64,000 bases of DNA from positions 310,001-374,000 of the forward strand of contig NZ_VIWT01000006.1 of NCBI RefSeq assembly GCF_007829815.1, given 5' to 3'. The notes below the pieces were generated by a model. That model saw nothing but the letters and a program-made list of their open reading frames with translations. It ran no database searches and had not been told where the DNA came from. Positions 31,272 through 40,361 of this stretch are shown one piece after another (within the stretch, counting starts at the first letter, position 1; every line of letters starts with the position of its first letter). The stretch is from Kitasatospora viridis. GTDB lineage: Bacteria > Actinomycetota > Actinomycetes > Streptomycetales > Streptomycetaceae. The position numbers and the translations under genes were made by a program.

Positions 31272-31952
31272 GGGCGCGAAGGCGTAGCCGCGGAACCAGG
31301 TCGGGAAGGCCCGGCACAGTTCGTCGGAACCGTCCAGCCGGGCCGCGCCGGTGCGCAGCAGCTCGTCCCAGTCGAGGTCGCCCGTCCACCAGGCGGTGAG
31401 CGCCGCCAGGTCCGCCTGGACCCGCAGGTCGACGGGGAGCCCGAGGTCGTCCGAACAGAGCGTCAGGCCGGCCGGGGAGGTGTGCAGGAAGAAGCGCTCC
31501 GGGCGGGTCCGGCGCAGGCGCAGCTCGACCACGGTGGGCGCGCCCGGGAGCCGGTCGAGGTGGACCCGGCGGTGCATGTCGAAGGCGAGCACCTGCGGGT
31601 CGAGGTGGTCGGGCCGCAGCGGGCGGCGGTCCCACTCGGTCGCCCAGCCGCCGAGCTCGGCGACCACGCCGCGCAGTGCCCGGCCGGCCCCGGTGAGCCG
31701 GTACCCGCCGTCCGGCAGGCGCTCGGCGACGCCCGCGCGCTGAAGGGTCTTCAGCCGGGCGGAGAGCATGGTGCGGGAGATCCTCGGCAGCCCCTGCTGG
31801 AACTGGGAGAAGCGGGTCGAGCCGAGCAGCATCTCCCGGACGACCAGCAGCGTCCAGCGCTCGCCGAGCACCTCCAGGGCGCGGGCGGCCGCGCAGAACT
31901 GCCCGAACCCGCGGGGCCGGTCCTCGTCCTTGCCGGGTCGGTCGTCGTCCAT
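31263..31952 (-). CDS. HxlR-type winged-helix regulator with C-terminal extension
   Basis: 229 residues. Residues 12-100 are the HxlR domain: AARALEVLGERWTLLVVREMLLGSTRFSQFQQGLPRISRTMLSARLKTLQRAGV. The C-terminal 110 residues (FDMHRRVHLDRLPGAP ... ELRLRRTRPERFFLHTSPAGLTLC ... WWTGDLDWDELLRTG) look like the SCP2/alkyl-sulfatase dimerisation-like region often joined to such regulators; ligand sensing is likely. No gene of an obvious target is adjacent except the ThrE exporter upstream on the same strand. Start ATG follows the Arg/Asp-rich MDDDRPGKDEDRP segment. Confidence 0.85.
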   Translation of the reverse strand: MDDDRPGKDEDRPRGFGQFCAAARALEVLGERWTLLVVREMLLGSTRFSQFQQGLPRISRTMLSARLKTLQRAGVAERLPDGGYRLTGAGRALRGVVAELGGWATEWDRRPLRPDHLDPQVLAFDMHRRVHLDRLPGAPTVVELRLRRTRPERFFLHTSPAGLTLCSDDLGLPVDLRVQADLAALTAWWTGDLDWDELLRTGAARLDGSDELCRAFPTWFRGYAFAPQP

Positions 31953-32002
31953 GGCGGTCAGGGTAGCCCGCCCGGACGGCGACCGGGTACGGATTCCGGA
32001 CT

Positions 32003-33262
32003 TCAGCGGGCGGGCAGCGTGTGACGGACCGCCGGCCGGGGGATCCGGCTGATCACCGAGCCGATCAGGGTGCCGATCGACACCCCGAAGACCGCCGAGA
32101 CGGCCGCCAGCAGCGACTGCGCCCCGTTGCTCACCTCGATCTGCGCGGTGTTGAGCAGGCCGAACGAGCCCGGCACCACGATCCAGAACGCCGGCAGGTA
32201 GAGCACCTGCCAGAGCGGCCCGCCGGGCAGCCAGGAGACCAGGGTGGCCGCGACCGCCGCGGTGACCGCGCCGGCCAGCCCGCCGACCGCCGCGCCGTGC
32301 TCGGAGCCGACCACCACCTGCACGGTGGTGCTGGCCGTGATCACCGCGATGATCCACGGGATGGCCGGCGGCGGGGTGTTCACGTTGATCACCAGCCCGG
32401 CCACCGCGAGCGCCAGGCCCAGCACGATGATCCACCAACTCGGCTTGGCCACCTGCACGTTGGCCAAGGCCGTGGCCGGCATGCCGATCGCGGCCGCGGC
32501 GGCGGCCACCCCGGCGAGGAAGAGCGCGAGCTGCACCGCCCCGGACACCAGCCGGGCGGTGCCGGCGCTGGCCGCACCCGCGGCGATCTCGGACAGCCCG
32601 GTGACCAGCAGCCCGCCCGGCAGCAGGATCGCCAGGGTGGCCACGATGGTGCGCAGCGGCCCGTCCAGCAGCGAGGCCTGGGCCAGCGCCAGCACCAGCA
32701 GCGAGACCAGGAAGCCGGCGGTGACCGGCAGCAGCGGTCGCAGCAGCGGCAGCCGCCGCGCCAGCACGGTCAGCCCCACCACGATCAGCGAGCCCGCGCC
32801 GGCCGCCAGCACGTTCGCCGCCACCGGCTGGAGGAACATGCAGATGCCCATCCCGACCGGCAGCACCCCGAGGTCCGCGACCCAGGTCGGCCAGCGGGCC
32901 GGCGCGCGGCGGATCGCGTCCAGCTCGGCCAGCGCCCGGTCCTCGTCGAGCTCCCCGGTGCGCAGCCGCCGCACCAGGTGCAGCACGTCGGCCGTCTGCT
33001 CGAACCGCAGGGCGGCGCCGACCGGCTGGAACCTGGTCGCCTCCTGCGGCTCCAGGGCGACGAACAGACCGTTCGTCAGTGCGGCGACCCGTACGCCGGG
33101 CGCCCCGAGGGCCCGCCCCAGCGAATGGAGCTCCTCCTCGACGTCGTGGACGGGCAGGCCGCCGCTCAACAGGGCGTCACCCAGTTCGAGCAGCAGGCGG
33201 CGCAGTGGTGCGGCCGGTGCCGGGGCGTCATTGCCCCGGACCGGTGGTGACTTTCTGGACAT
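32003..33262 (-). CDS. thrE: Threonine/serine exporter family protein (ThrE)
   Basis: 419 residues. The N-terminal cytosolic domain (LLLELGDALLSGGLPVHDVEEELHSLGRALG, then TNGLFVALEP) and about ten membrane helices starting near residue 135 match the fused ThrE_1/ThrE_2 arrangement of actinobacterial amino-acid exporters. In Corynebacterium ThrE expels threonine and serine. It acts in the cytoplasmic membrane. The stop lies about 50 bases before the HxlR gene on the same strand; 99 bases separate its start from the L,D-transpeptidase stop, so it may have its own promoter. Confidence 0.88.
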   Translation of the reverse strand: MSRKSPPVRGNDAPAPAAPLRRLLLELGDALLSGGLPVHDVEEELHSLGRALGAPGVRVAALTNGLFVALEPQEATRFQPVGAALRFEQTADVLHLVRRLRTGELDEDRALAELDAIRRAPARWPTWVADLGVLPVGMGICMFLQPVAANVLAAGAGSLIVVGLTVLARRLPLLRPLLPVTAGFLVSLLVLALAQASLLDGPLRTIVATLAILLPGGLLVTGLSEIAAGAASAGTARLVSGAVQLALFLAGVAAAAAAIGMPATALANVQVAKPSWWIIVLGLALAVAGLVINVNTPPPAIPWIIAVITASTTVQVVVGSEHGAAVGGLAGAVTAAVAATLVSWLPGGPLWQVLYLPAFWIVVPGSFGLLNTAQIEVSNGAQSLLAAVSAVFGVSIGTLIGSVISRIPRPAVRHTLPAR

Positions 33263-33361
33263 GGCAGGTATCGTCCCATCCCGCCCGATTCGCTCCGACC
33301 CTGACCTGGGGTTTTCCGGTGGCGAAGCGGGCGGGCGGGACGGGTCCGCGCCCCTGGCCCG

Positions 33362-34585
33362 CTACCACTGGGCCCACGGCAGGCTCCAGCCGCTCAGGCC
33401 GTTGGCCGGGTCGACCTGCTCGCCCACCGAGTTCTTGATGATCACCACGTCGCCGATCATCGAGTCCTGGTAGAACTTGCCGGCCACCGAGTTGTCGTCG
33501 CCCTTCTCGCTGTCCGGCAGGCCGATGCAGCCGTGGCTGATGTTGCTCAGGCCGGCCACCGCAGCCGCCTTGGGGTTGCCGTGCACGTAGGAGCCGGTGG
33601 CGGTGATCTGCAGGCCGTGCGGCTCCCACACGTCGTAGGGCTGGCCCTTGATGGTGGTGGTCGACGAGACCATGTGGACCATCGGCTCCTTGTCGAAGAC
33701 CACCATGGTGCCGTTCCACGACGGGTTCTCGTCGGAGCCGGCGGTGATCTTGATGGGCGGCAGCGTGACGCCGTTCTCCACCACGGTCATCATGTGCGCG
33801 GCGGCGTCCGCGGTGCTGATCTTCGAGCGGCCGATGGTGAAGGACTCGTCGACGTCCTTGGCGCCGTAGACCCCGGGCGAGAGCTCCACGTTGCTGACCC
33901 GGCGGGTCACCGTCACGGTGGTGCCGGGCGTCCAGTACTTCTCCGGCCGGATGTCCAGCCGGGTGTCGCCGTCGAACCAGTGCCCGCGCACCGTGGTGCC
34001 GTCCGAGGCGACCACCTTGACCGCCTGCTCGGCCGCCTTCTTGTCCTTGACGGGCTGGTCGAAGGTGACGCTGATGATCATGCCGACGCCGTACTGCTTC
34101 TGGTCGGTCAGGTTGTCCTTGACCGACTCGGTCTTCTTCGGCGTCAGCGTGGTGAAGCTGCTGGTGGTCGTGGTCGCCGCCCCCGAGGCGTCCACGGCCT
34201 GCGCGCTCACCTGGTACTTCGCCGAGACGGCGAGCGCCGCGGCCGGCGCCCAGTTGCCGTCCGGGCCGACCGTGCCCGCCACCGGCTTGCCGTCCGGCCC
34301 GGTCACCGTCACCTGGGTGAGCTTGCCGTCGGCGACCGACACCTTGACGGGGCTGGTCGGCGCCACTCCTGTGGCCCCGTCAGCCGGCTGCACCGAGAGC
34401 GCCGCCTTCGAGGCCTTCGCCGCGGGCGCCGCCGTGCCGGGCGCCGGCGCGTCCGGGGCCGTCGCGGCCGGCGACCCGCCGGCGTCGGGCTTGGCCGGGT
34501 TCGAGCCGCTGCAAGCCGTGGTCAGTGAAAGCGCACTTCCGACCAGCAGTACCGCCGCAGCGCCGGAGATCCGCTTCGAGCGCAT
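33362..34585 (-). CDS. L,D-transpeptidase lipoprotein with Ig-like N-terminal domains
   Basis: 407 residues, ATG after GGGGGGTAGGAC. Signal peptide and lipobox TACS place it at the outer membrane face. Ser/Ala/Pro linker, then two Ig-like (BIG) modules (PADGATGVAPTSPVKVSVADGKLTQVTVTG; SVKDNLTDQKQYGVGMIISVTFDQP), and the YkuD catalytic domain ending with ISHGCIGLPDS near residue 350, where the Cys is the acyl-enzyme nucleophile (consensus HGC). It makes 3-3 cross-links in peptidoglycan. Layout matches mycobacterial LdtMt2-type and streptomycete Ldt proteins. It stands alone, with DoxX divergent. Confidence 0.93.
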   Translation of the reverse strand: MRSKRISGAAAVLLVGSALSLTTACSGSNPAKPDAGGSPAATAPDAPAPGTAAPAAKASKAALSVQPADGATGVAPTSPVKVSVADGKLTQVTVTGPDGKPVAGTVGPDGNWAPAAALAVSAKYQVSAQAVDASGAATTTTSSFTTLTPKKTESVKDNLTDQKQYGVGMIISVTFDQPVKDKKAAEQAVKVVASDGTTVRGHWFDGDTRLDIRPEKYWTPGTTVTVTRRVSNVELSPGVYGAKDVDESFTIGRSKISTADAAAHMMTVVENGVTLPPIKITAGSDENPSWNGTMVVFDKEPMVHMVSSTTTIKGQPYDVWEPHGLQITATGSYVHGNPKAAAVAGLSNISHGCIGLPDSEKGDDNSVAGKFYQDSMIGDVVIIKNSVGEQVDPANGLSGWSLPWAQW

Positions 34586-34756
34586 GAGTCCTACCCCCCT
34601 GTTGTTCCAACCTTTTCGAATGCTTGACCATCCAAGTGGCGTTTCGGGTGCGCCTCAAGGTCGTTTGTCACAGAACTGAGACATATGACGAGACTTACTC
34701 TTCGGTAGCCTTGGGCCGCCGACCCCCCGGCGACCGACCGAACCCCGAGGAGCCGC

Positions 34757-35119
34757 ATGTCCGCCGACCGATCCGCCCGCCTGCTCAGCGGCCTGCTGCT
34801 GACGGCGGGAGTCGCGCACTTCGCCATGCCCCGGCCGTTCGACGCGACCATCCCGCGCTCCCTGCCCGGCCGCCCGCGCACCTGGACCCAGCTCAGCGGC
34901 GTCGCGGAACTGGCGATCGGCGCCGCCGTCGCCCACCCGCGCACCCGCCGGGCCGGCGCGCTGGCCGCCGCCGGGTTCTTCACCGCCGTCTTCCCCGCCA
35001 ACGTCAAGATGGCCGTCGACTGGCAGGACAAGCCGGCCCCGCAGCGCGCCGCCGCGATCGCCCGGCTGCCGCTCCAGGTGCCGCTGGTGCTCTGGGCCCT
35101 GCGGGTCGGGCGCCGCTGA
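34757..35119 (+). CDS. DoxX-family four-helix membrane protein
   Basis: 120 residues, ATG after GAGGAG. Four hydrophobic segments: LLSGLLLTAGVAHFAMPRPF, LSGVAELAIGAAV, LAAAGFFTAVFPANVKMAV and LPLQVPLVLWALRV. Matches the DoxX/DUF417-like group, sometimes involved in redox or membrane integrity. The upstream 170 bases are shared with the L,D-transpeptidase gene; a TAGCCT -10-like hexamer lies near 34698 with TATGAC 16 bases before it. Confidence 0.8.
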   Translation: MSADRSARLLSGLLLTAGVAHFAMPRPFDATIPRSLPGRPRTWTQLSGVAELAIGAAVAHPRTRRAGALAAAGFFTAVFPANVKMAVDWQDKPAPQRAAAIARLPLQVPLVLWALRVGRR

Positions 35120-35141
35120 CGCCTCGTCGGGTGTCCCCGGG

Positions 35142-36068
35142 TCAGCGGCCGGCCGGGTCGGGAACGGGCTCACACGCCGTCAGCCACTGGTCCGGCACGC
35201 CGGCCGCCCCCGTCCGGGCGGCCACCACGCCGGCCGCGATCGCGCAGGTGGTGTCGGTGTCGCCCCAGCTGCCGAGGGTGGTCCACAGGGCCTGCGGCAG
35301 GTCGTCCAGGTGCCCGGCGGCGGCCCACAGGGCGAACGGCACGGTGTCCGGCGCCGACAGCCGGTAGCCCGAGCCCAGCACCGCCGCCGCGTGCCGCACG
35401 CTGGTGCCGGCCGGCATCCGGGCGGCGATCCGCAGGCCGGAGCGCACGTCGCTGTCCGGGAGCAACTCGGCGACCTGCTGGAGGAAGCCGGCCCGCCCGG
35501 GCGCCGGCGCCGTGCGGCCACGGGCCGCCAGTGCCGCCGCGAGCGCGACGGCGACGGCACCGGCGGCCGCCTCCGGATGCGCGTGCGTCACCACGGCCGA
35601 GCGGTGCGCCTGCTCGACGACCAGGTCGAGGTCGGCCGCGAACCAGGCGCCCAGCGGCGCCACCCGCATCGCGGCGCCGTTGCCGTGCGAGCCCTGCCCG
35701 CCGAACAGCCCGGTGGTGACGGCGCGCCAGTCGCCCCCCTCGCCGATCGCGCGCAGCACCCGGTGCATCGACGGGCCGTAGCCCCGGTCCGGGTCGGCGG
35801 CGTAGGCGGCGGCGAACTCCCCGGCCAGCGCGGACTGCCGGACCTCGCCGTGCACGACGAGGTGGCGCACCAGCACCTGGGCCATCGCCGAGTCGTCGGT
35901 CCACTCCCACGGCCCGGGCCGCAACTCCCGCGCCAGGTACCGGCCCGGGGCCTCGTCGGGGCTCACCGCCAGCCACTGGTCGCCGAAGGCGTCGCCGAGG
36001 ACGAGCCCGTGCAGACTGTCGAGCGCGGGGGAGGGGACGGGGCTGGGGACGGGGGTGCGGGCGGTCAT
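35142..36068 (-). CDS. ADP-ribosylglycohydrolase family protein
   Basis: 308 residues. The bimetal site motifs of the ARH family are present: WTDDSAMAQVL near residue 56 and GSWGDTDTTCAIAAGVVAAR near residue 268, with HGNGAAMRVAPLG in the middle. It hydrolyses ADP-ribose from proteins or DNA-linked serine or arginine, or processes related nucleotides. It is all-helical and cytosolic. It is convergent with DoxX (22 bases), and a strong hairpin separates its start from the membrane protein gene upstream. Confidence 0.92.
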   Translation of the reverse strand: MTARTPVPSPVPSPALDSLHGLVLGDAFGDQWLAVSPDEAPGRYLARELRPGPWEWTDDSAMAQVLVRHLVVHGEVRQSALAGEFAAAYAADPDRGYGPSMHRVLRAIGEGGDWRAVTTGLFGGQGSHGNGAAMRVAPLGAWFAADLDLVVEQAHRSAVVTHAHPEAAAGAVAVALAAALAARGRTAPAPGRAGFLQQVAELLPDSDVRSGLRIAARMPAGTSVRHAAAVLGSGYRLSAPDTVPFALWAAAGHLDDLPQALWTTLGSWGDTDTTCAIAAGVVAARTGAAGVPDQWLTACEPVPDPAGR

Positions 36069-36149
36069 CGCGGGCTCCGGTCGAGGTGGGGCTGACCGAC
36101 CGATTCTCGGGCCCCGGGCAGGCCCGCTGCCAGCGGTTTTACGGCGAAC

Positions 36150-36194
36150 GCGGCGGAGCGCGGGGGCACCCCCGTGGCCCCCGCGCTCCGCCGC
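36150..36194. terminator. 17-bp hairpin terminator of the PadR-membrane protein operon
   Basis: GCGGCGGAGCGCGGGGG (36150-36166) is perfectly complementary to 36178-36194, with an 11-base loop. It lies just after the membrane-protein stop (36199) on the minus strand, before the next gene. Confidence 0.8.
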
Positions 36195-36198
36195 ACCG

Positions 36199-37188
36199 TC
36201 AGTCCGCCCTCGGCGGACGGCGGTCGGGCAGCCCGGGCAGCCAGTGGGCCAGTGCCACGGCGAACAGGACGGCGGCGCCGAACAGCACCACGGCCGTGAC
36301 GTGGCTGCCTGTGTTCCACACCTTGCTCAGGACGGTGAACAGCATCAGCGCGGCCACCGGGGACCCGGCCACGGCGGCGGCCGCCGGACCCTGCCGCCCG
36401 CGCAGCAGGGCGGGCACCGCGGCCGCCAGCAGGGCCAGCTCCGCCGCGGCGAGCGCCAGCGCCAGCGGGACGCTCGCGTCGGTGTTCAGCACCGGCACCG
36501 GCCCGAGGCCGAGCGCCGTGTTGAGCAGCAGGCCGCCCAGCACCGCGCCCGCCAGGGCGGTCCAGCCGCGCCGACGGGTGGCCGGCCCGAGCAGGTCGCG
36601 CGGGGCGGCCAGCAGGATCAGCACCCACAGCACCTGCGGACCGGCCCGCACGATCGCCCGGGCGGCCACCAGCTGCACCTGGCCGACCTCCCAGGAGGAG
36701 GAGCCGGTCAGCGAGATCCAGGTGAACACCAGCGTCAGCACCAGCCCGAGCAGCGCGGTCAGCCGGGCCGTGGTCCAGCGCCCGCAGACCGCCGCGACGG
36801 CGGCCACCAGGGAGACCAGCACGCCGAACTGGCCGAGCAGGACCGGGTGCCAGCCGCTGTACTCGAACCGCAGGACGGCGAGGGCGAGGCCCGGCGGCAG
36901 GTTGGTCCAGTTCCCGATCTGCTGGGCGAGCCCGCCGGCCGCCGCCGCCGTCACCGCGAACGGTGCGGCCAGCGCGGCCAGTTGTCCGGGCACGCCGTCG
37001 GAGCCGAGCCCGAGCCGCAGCCGGACCCCGTGTCCGGCCAGGTCGATCAGCTCCCGGGCGGTGGCCAGGCGTCCCGACCCGTCCGCGATGTCCGCGAACA
37101 CCGCCGCCAACTCCTCGCCGCGCTCCCGCCGGTACTTCGCCGGGTGGAGCAGCAGCGCCAGTCGCAGGCCCGACCCCGGCCCGCTCAC
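36199..37188 (-). CDS. Multi-pass membrane protein paired with PadR regulator
   Basis: 329 residues from a GTG overlapping the PadR stop (GTGA). A cytosolic N-terminal part (LHPAKYRRERGEELAAVFADIADG...) precedes about eight hydrophobic helices. The N-terminal YRRERGEEL motif is common in actinobacterial membrane proteins that sit behind PadR genes and are annotated only as hypothetical. It is probably the target or effector of PadR autoregulation; function unknown. Its stop reads TGACGG. Confidence 0.8.
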   Translation of the reverse strand: MSGPGSGLRLALLLHPAKYRRERGEELAAVFADIADGSGRLATARELIDLAGHGVRLRLGLGSDGVPGQLAALAAPFAVTAAAAGGLAQQIGNWTNLPPGLALAVLRFEYSGWHPVLLGQFGVLVSLVAAVAAVCGRWTTARLTALLGLVLTLVFTWISLTGSSSWEVGQVQLVAARAIVRAGPQVLWVLILLAAPRDLLGPATRRRGWTALAGAVLGGLLLNTALGLGPVPVLNTDASVPLALALAAAELALLAAAVPALLRGRQGPAAAAVAGSPVAALMLFTVLSKVWNTGSHVTAVVLFGAAVLFAVALAHWLPGLPDRRPPRAD

Positions 37189-37541
37189 GAGGCGAACCCG
37201 GGGCGCGGCTTCGGGGCGCGGGCGGCGCCGGCCAGGCGGCGCTCGGCCTCGGCGGCCACGGCGCGCAGCCGCTCGGCCTCGGCGGCCAGCACCTCGCGCC
37301 CGGTGGCGGAGAGCGCGTAGGTCCGGCGGGCCCGCCCGTCGACCACCTCCTCGCTCTCCACCCGCACCAGGCCCTGCCCGAGCAGGCGGTCCAGGGCTCC
37401 GTAGAGCGTCCCGGCCCGGAGTTTCACCCGTCCCCCAGAGATCGCGGTCACCTCCCGCAGCAGCGCGTACCCGTGCCGCGGCGCGTCGGCCAGCGCGGTC
37501 AGCACGAGCAGCGTGGGCTCTTGCATCGAACGATCCGTCAT
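37185..37541 (-). CDS. PadR-family transcriptional regulator
   Basis: 118 residues. QEPTLLVLTALADAPRHGYALLREVTAISGGRVKLRAGTLYGALDRLLGQGLV is the PadR winged helix and the C-terminal helix RAVAAEAERRLAG is the short dimer arm of subfamily 2. The ATG has no ribosome binding site; TATATA six bases upstream suggests a leaderless message. A near-perfect inverted repeat at 37551-37571 overlaps this promoter, so it represses itself and the coupled membrane-protein gene. Confidence 0.93.
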   Translation of the reverse strand: MTDRSMQEPTLLVLTALADAPRHGYALLREVTAISGGRVKLRAGTLYGALDRLLGQGLVRVESEEVVDGRARRTYALSATGREVLAAEAERLRAVAAEAERRLAGAARAPKPRPGFAS

Positions 37542-37550
37542 GAGGACTAT

Positions 37551-37571
37551 ATATAACGGTGACCGATATAT
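37551..37571. promoter_or_regulatory. PadR autoregulatory operator
   Basis: ATATAACGGT, one base G, ACCGATATAT: 10-base arms with one mismatch. The AT-rich outer parts form the -10 region of the minus-strand PadR gene, directly upstream of its ATG (37541). The remaining bases to 37614 hold no gene. Confidence 0.65.
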
Positions 37572-37614
37572 TCAGTCCAGCGGGCCCTGTGAACCCGCGT
37601 CAGCTGCCGGTGCG

Positions 37615-38109
37615 TCACCGCCCGTGCGCCGCCCGGGCGGCGGCGCGGATCCGCCGGGTGCGACCGCCCTCGGCGAGGAGCGCGAGGGCGCCACGGGCGG
37701 CCGGCCGGTCCGCGCCGGTGGCGACCGTCAGCTGGAGCCAGTCGGAGGCCGCGAGCAGCTCCTCCGCCTGCCAGGGCAGTTCGAGCGCGATCGCGCGCAC
37801 CAGCGACCACTCCCGCAGCCGGCGCAGCAGGAAGGCGTCGCCGGCCACGGCCCGGGCCAGCTCCCGCGACCACCCCACGAAGGCCGGATCGGGCAGCAGT
37901 TCGGCGGCGCGGCGGTCCAGGTGCCGCAGCACGGCGGAGCGGGCCATCACCCGGTCCGGATCGGCCAGGACCCGGCCGACCAGCTCGGCCTCCGACGCCT
38001 CCGCCGCCGCCGTCCCCGTCGTCTCCGGGGGGACCTGCCGCAACCGCGCCAGATGGGCCGCGAAGCGGAGGTGCTCGTCCGGCTCCCACCGGTCGTCGTG
38101 CGTGGTCAT
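37615..38109 (-). CDS. Hypothetical helical protein
   Basis: 164 residues, Arg/Ala/Leu-rich and all-helical in look (RHLDRRAAELLPDPAFVGWSRELARAVAGDAFLLRRLREWSLVRAIAL). No signal peptide, membrane segment or known motif. The start ATG lies 163 bases from the divergent C1 peptidase gene, and codon usage is that of the neighbours. Could be a small scaffold or nucleotide-binding helper; no function is offered. Stop at 37615 faces the PadR operator region. Confidence 0.6.
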   Translation of the reverse strand: MTTHDDRWEPDEHLRFAAHLARLRQVPPETTGTAAAEASEAELVGRVLADPDRVMARSAVLRHLDRRAAELLPDPAFVGWSRELARAVAGDAFLLRRLREWSLVRAIALELPWQAEELLAASDWLQLTVATGADRPAARGALALLAEGGRTRRIRAAARAAHGR

Positions 38110-38272
38110 GCGGCGGGCTCCTGGTGCTCCTTCGGGGCGTGGACGATCCCGCGCCGGGAGGGAACCTACGCCCCGCGCCCCCGGCCGCGCTTACTCCGTT
38201 GACCGGGACGGAACAACCGTGCGACGGTGGGGGACACGTCGCTCGCGCACCACCAGGAACTGGAGGCAGGCT

Positions 38273-39634
38273 GTGACCACCGGAGACGAAGACTCCCGCC
38301 GGGCCATGGATCGGAGCCTGACCCCGGATCAGCTCGGGCTCTTCGAGGAGGAGTTCGCGGCCCGCCCGGGGAACCGGCTGATGCAGAACGCCGTCACCCA
38401 GACGCCGGTGGACGACGTGGCGCTGGACCGCCGGGTGCTCACCGGGATCGACCACTCGGTCTCCCATCACCTGGACGCCTGGCGGGTCACCAACCAGAAG
38501 CAGAGCGGGCGTTGCTGGATGTTCGCCGGGCTCAACCTGCTCCGGGTCGGCGCGGCGCGCAAACTCGGCGTGAAGGACTTCGAGTTCTCGCAGAACCACC
38601 TGCTCTGGTGGGACAAGTTCGAGAAGGCGAACCACTTCCTCGAAGCGGTGATCGAGACCTCTGACCGGGAGGTCGACGACCGCACCGTCGCCCACCTGCT
38701 GGCCGACCCGACCAGCGACGGCGGGCAGTGGAACATGTTCGTCGCCCTGGTCGCCAAGCACGGCCTGGTGCCGAAGTCGGCCATGCCGGAGACCGCGAGC
38801 TCCTCCGCGACCCGGGCGATGAACCGGGACCTGAAGACGCTGCTCCGCCGGGGCGCCCGCGAGCTGCGCGGGCAGGCGGGCGAGGGCGCCGAGGCGCAGC
38901 GCCGGACCAAGCGCGAGGTGCTGGCCGCCGTCCACCGGCTGATCAGCATCCACCTCGGCACGCCGCCGCAGCGGTTCCTCTGGCAGTGGGAGGACACCGA
39001 CGGGGTGTTCCACCGCGACGGCTGGCTCACCCCCGCGCAGTTCGCCGCCTCCTACGTGCAGCTGCCGCTGGAGGAGTACGTCTGCCTGGTGCACGACCCT
39101 CGCGCGACCAGCCCGGTGGGCCGCACCTTCACCGTCGAGTACCTGGGCAACGTGGTGGACGGCCCGCCGGTGGTCTACCTCAACACGCCGGTGGAGCTGC
39201 TCAAGTCCCTCGCGATGGACGCCATCGTCGGTGGAGAGCCGGTCTGGTTCGGCTGCGACGTGGAGAAGATGATGCGCGCGGACGCCGGCGTCTGGGACGC
39301 CGCCCTCTTCGACTACCCGGCCGTCTACGACGCCCCGTTCGCCATGGACAAGGCCGACCGCCTGCTGCACCACGAGACCCAGATGACCCACGCGATGCTG
39401 TTCACCGGCGTCGACGTGCTGGACGGCAGCCCGCGCCGCTGGCGGGTGGAGAACAGCTGGGGCGAGGAGAAGGCCGACAAGGGCTTCTGGACGATGAACG
39501 ACTCATGGTTCGGCGAGCACGTCTTCGAGATCGCGGTCCGCCGCTCGGCGCTGCCGCCCGAGCTGGCCGCCGCCCTCGACCAGCCGCCGATCGTGCTGCC
39601 CCTGTGGGACCCGATGGGCGCGCTGGCCGACTGA
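38273..39634 (+). CDS. pepC: C1-family aminopeptidase (bleomycin hydrolase/PepC type)
   Basis: 453 residues from a GTG 6 bases after GGAGG. Catalytic triad: SGRCWMFAGLN (Cys near residue 80), QMTHAMLFTGV (His near 378) and VENSWGEEK (Asn near 400). Flanking blocks such as NHFLEAVIE, DGGQWNMFVALV and PVWFGCDVEKM are those of the hexameric bleomycin-hydrolase family, which trims short peptides in the cytosol and can inactivate bleomycin-like metabolites. The C-terminus ends MGALAD, without the usual auto-processing tail. Stop is 7 bases from the convergent FHA gene stop. Divergent neighbour is hypothetical. Confidence 0.95.
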   Translation: MTTGDEDSRRAMDRSLTPDQLGLFEEEFAARPGNRLMQNAVTQTPVDDVALDRRVLTGIDHSVSHHLDAWRVTNQKQSGRCWMFAGLNLLRVGAARKLGVKDFEFSQNHLLWWDKFEKANHFLEAVIETSDREVDDRTVAHLLADPTSDGGQWNMFVALVAKHGLVPKSAMPETASSSATRAMNRDLKTLLRRGARELRGQAGEGAEAQRRTKREVLAAVHRLISIHLGTPPQRFLWQWEDTDGVFHRDGWLTPAQFAASYVQLPLEEYVCLVHDPRATSPVGRTFTVEYLGNVVDGPPVVYLNTPVELLKSLAMDAIVGGEPVWFGCDVEKMMRADAGVWDAALFDYPAVYDAPFAMDKADRLLHHETQMTHAMLFTGVDVLDGSPRRWRVENSWGEEKADKGFWTMNDSWFGEHVFEIAVRRSALPPELAAALDQPPIVLPLWDPMGALAD

Positions 39635-39641
39635 CCCACCG

Positions 39642-40226
39642 TCACCAACCCTGCCCGGAGGGGCCGTCGGCGCCGGTCTCGGCCGACGGCTCCAGCCGGT
39701 ACTCCAGGTGGCCGAAGCGCACCAGGTCGCCGGCCCGCACCCGCACGGCGCCCGCGATCCGGTGCCCGTTCACGTGCGTGCCGTTGGTCGAGCCGAGGTC
39801 GTACAGCACCCAGCCGCTGCCTTCGCGCCGCAGCTCGGCGTGCTGCCGGGAGACCGAGGCGTCGTTGAGCAGCAGTCCGGATCCGGGCACCCGGCCGATC
39901 GTCAGCAACCGCAGGCGGGCCTGCGGCAGCTTGAGGCCCGGCAACTGCTCGCTGCGCCAGGCCCGGGTGAACCGCGCCCGGAACCCGGATATCCGGCCGA
40001 CCGCCCGGAGCACCGCGGACTCCAGCCGACCGCCGACCGGCAGGCCGGCCAGCGCCGCGTCCAACTCGGCGCGGCTGGTGGCGCGCAGCACCAGGTCCAG
40101 CCGGCCGAGGAAGGTGTCGTGCGACAGGCGCCCGTCGCTCGCGCCCTCGCGCAGCACCTCCAACGCCCGTTCCCGTTCGCTCTCGGACGGCCGGAGGATG
40201 GAGGTGGGGAGCTCTGCACGCGTCAT
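39642..40226 (-). CDS. FHA-domain protein with N-terminal DUF1707-like domain
   Basis: 194 residues from the ATG at 40226; the longer frame has no initiation signal. Residues 8-65 are the DUF1707 SHOCT-like block (LRPSESERERALEVLREGASDGRLSHDTFLGRLDLVLRATSRAELDAALAGLP). Residues 110-180 are a forkhead-associated domain: IGRVPGSGLLL, SVSRQHAELRREG (Ser/Arg/His contacting phosphothreonine) and LGSTNGTHVNG. It should bind Thr-phosphorylated partners of a Ser/Thr kinase outside the window. Start lies 136 bases from the divergent gene at 40362. Confidence 0.92.
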   Translation of the reverse strand: MTRAELPTSILRPSESERERALEVLREGASDGRLSHDTFLGRLDLVLRATSRAELDAALAGLPVGGRLESAVLRAVGRISGFRARFTRAWRSEQLPGLKLPQARLRLLTIGRVPGSGLLLNDASVSRQHAELRREGSGWVLYDLGSTNGTHVNGHRIAGAVRVRAGDLVRFGHLEYRLEPSAETGADGPSGQGW

Positions 40227-40361
40227 ACCGCGATTGTCGGCGCCGCCGTGGCCGCCCGTCCAGCTCCCGGCTGACGCCGTGCCGGTTCCGAGACGCTCGG
40301 GCGCGGCCGGGACGTTCGGGGCGCTGCCGGGCAGGTCGCGGCGCCCGGGCATACTGGCGCG

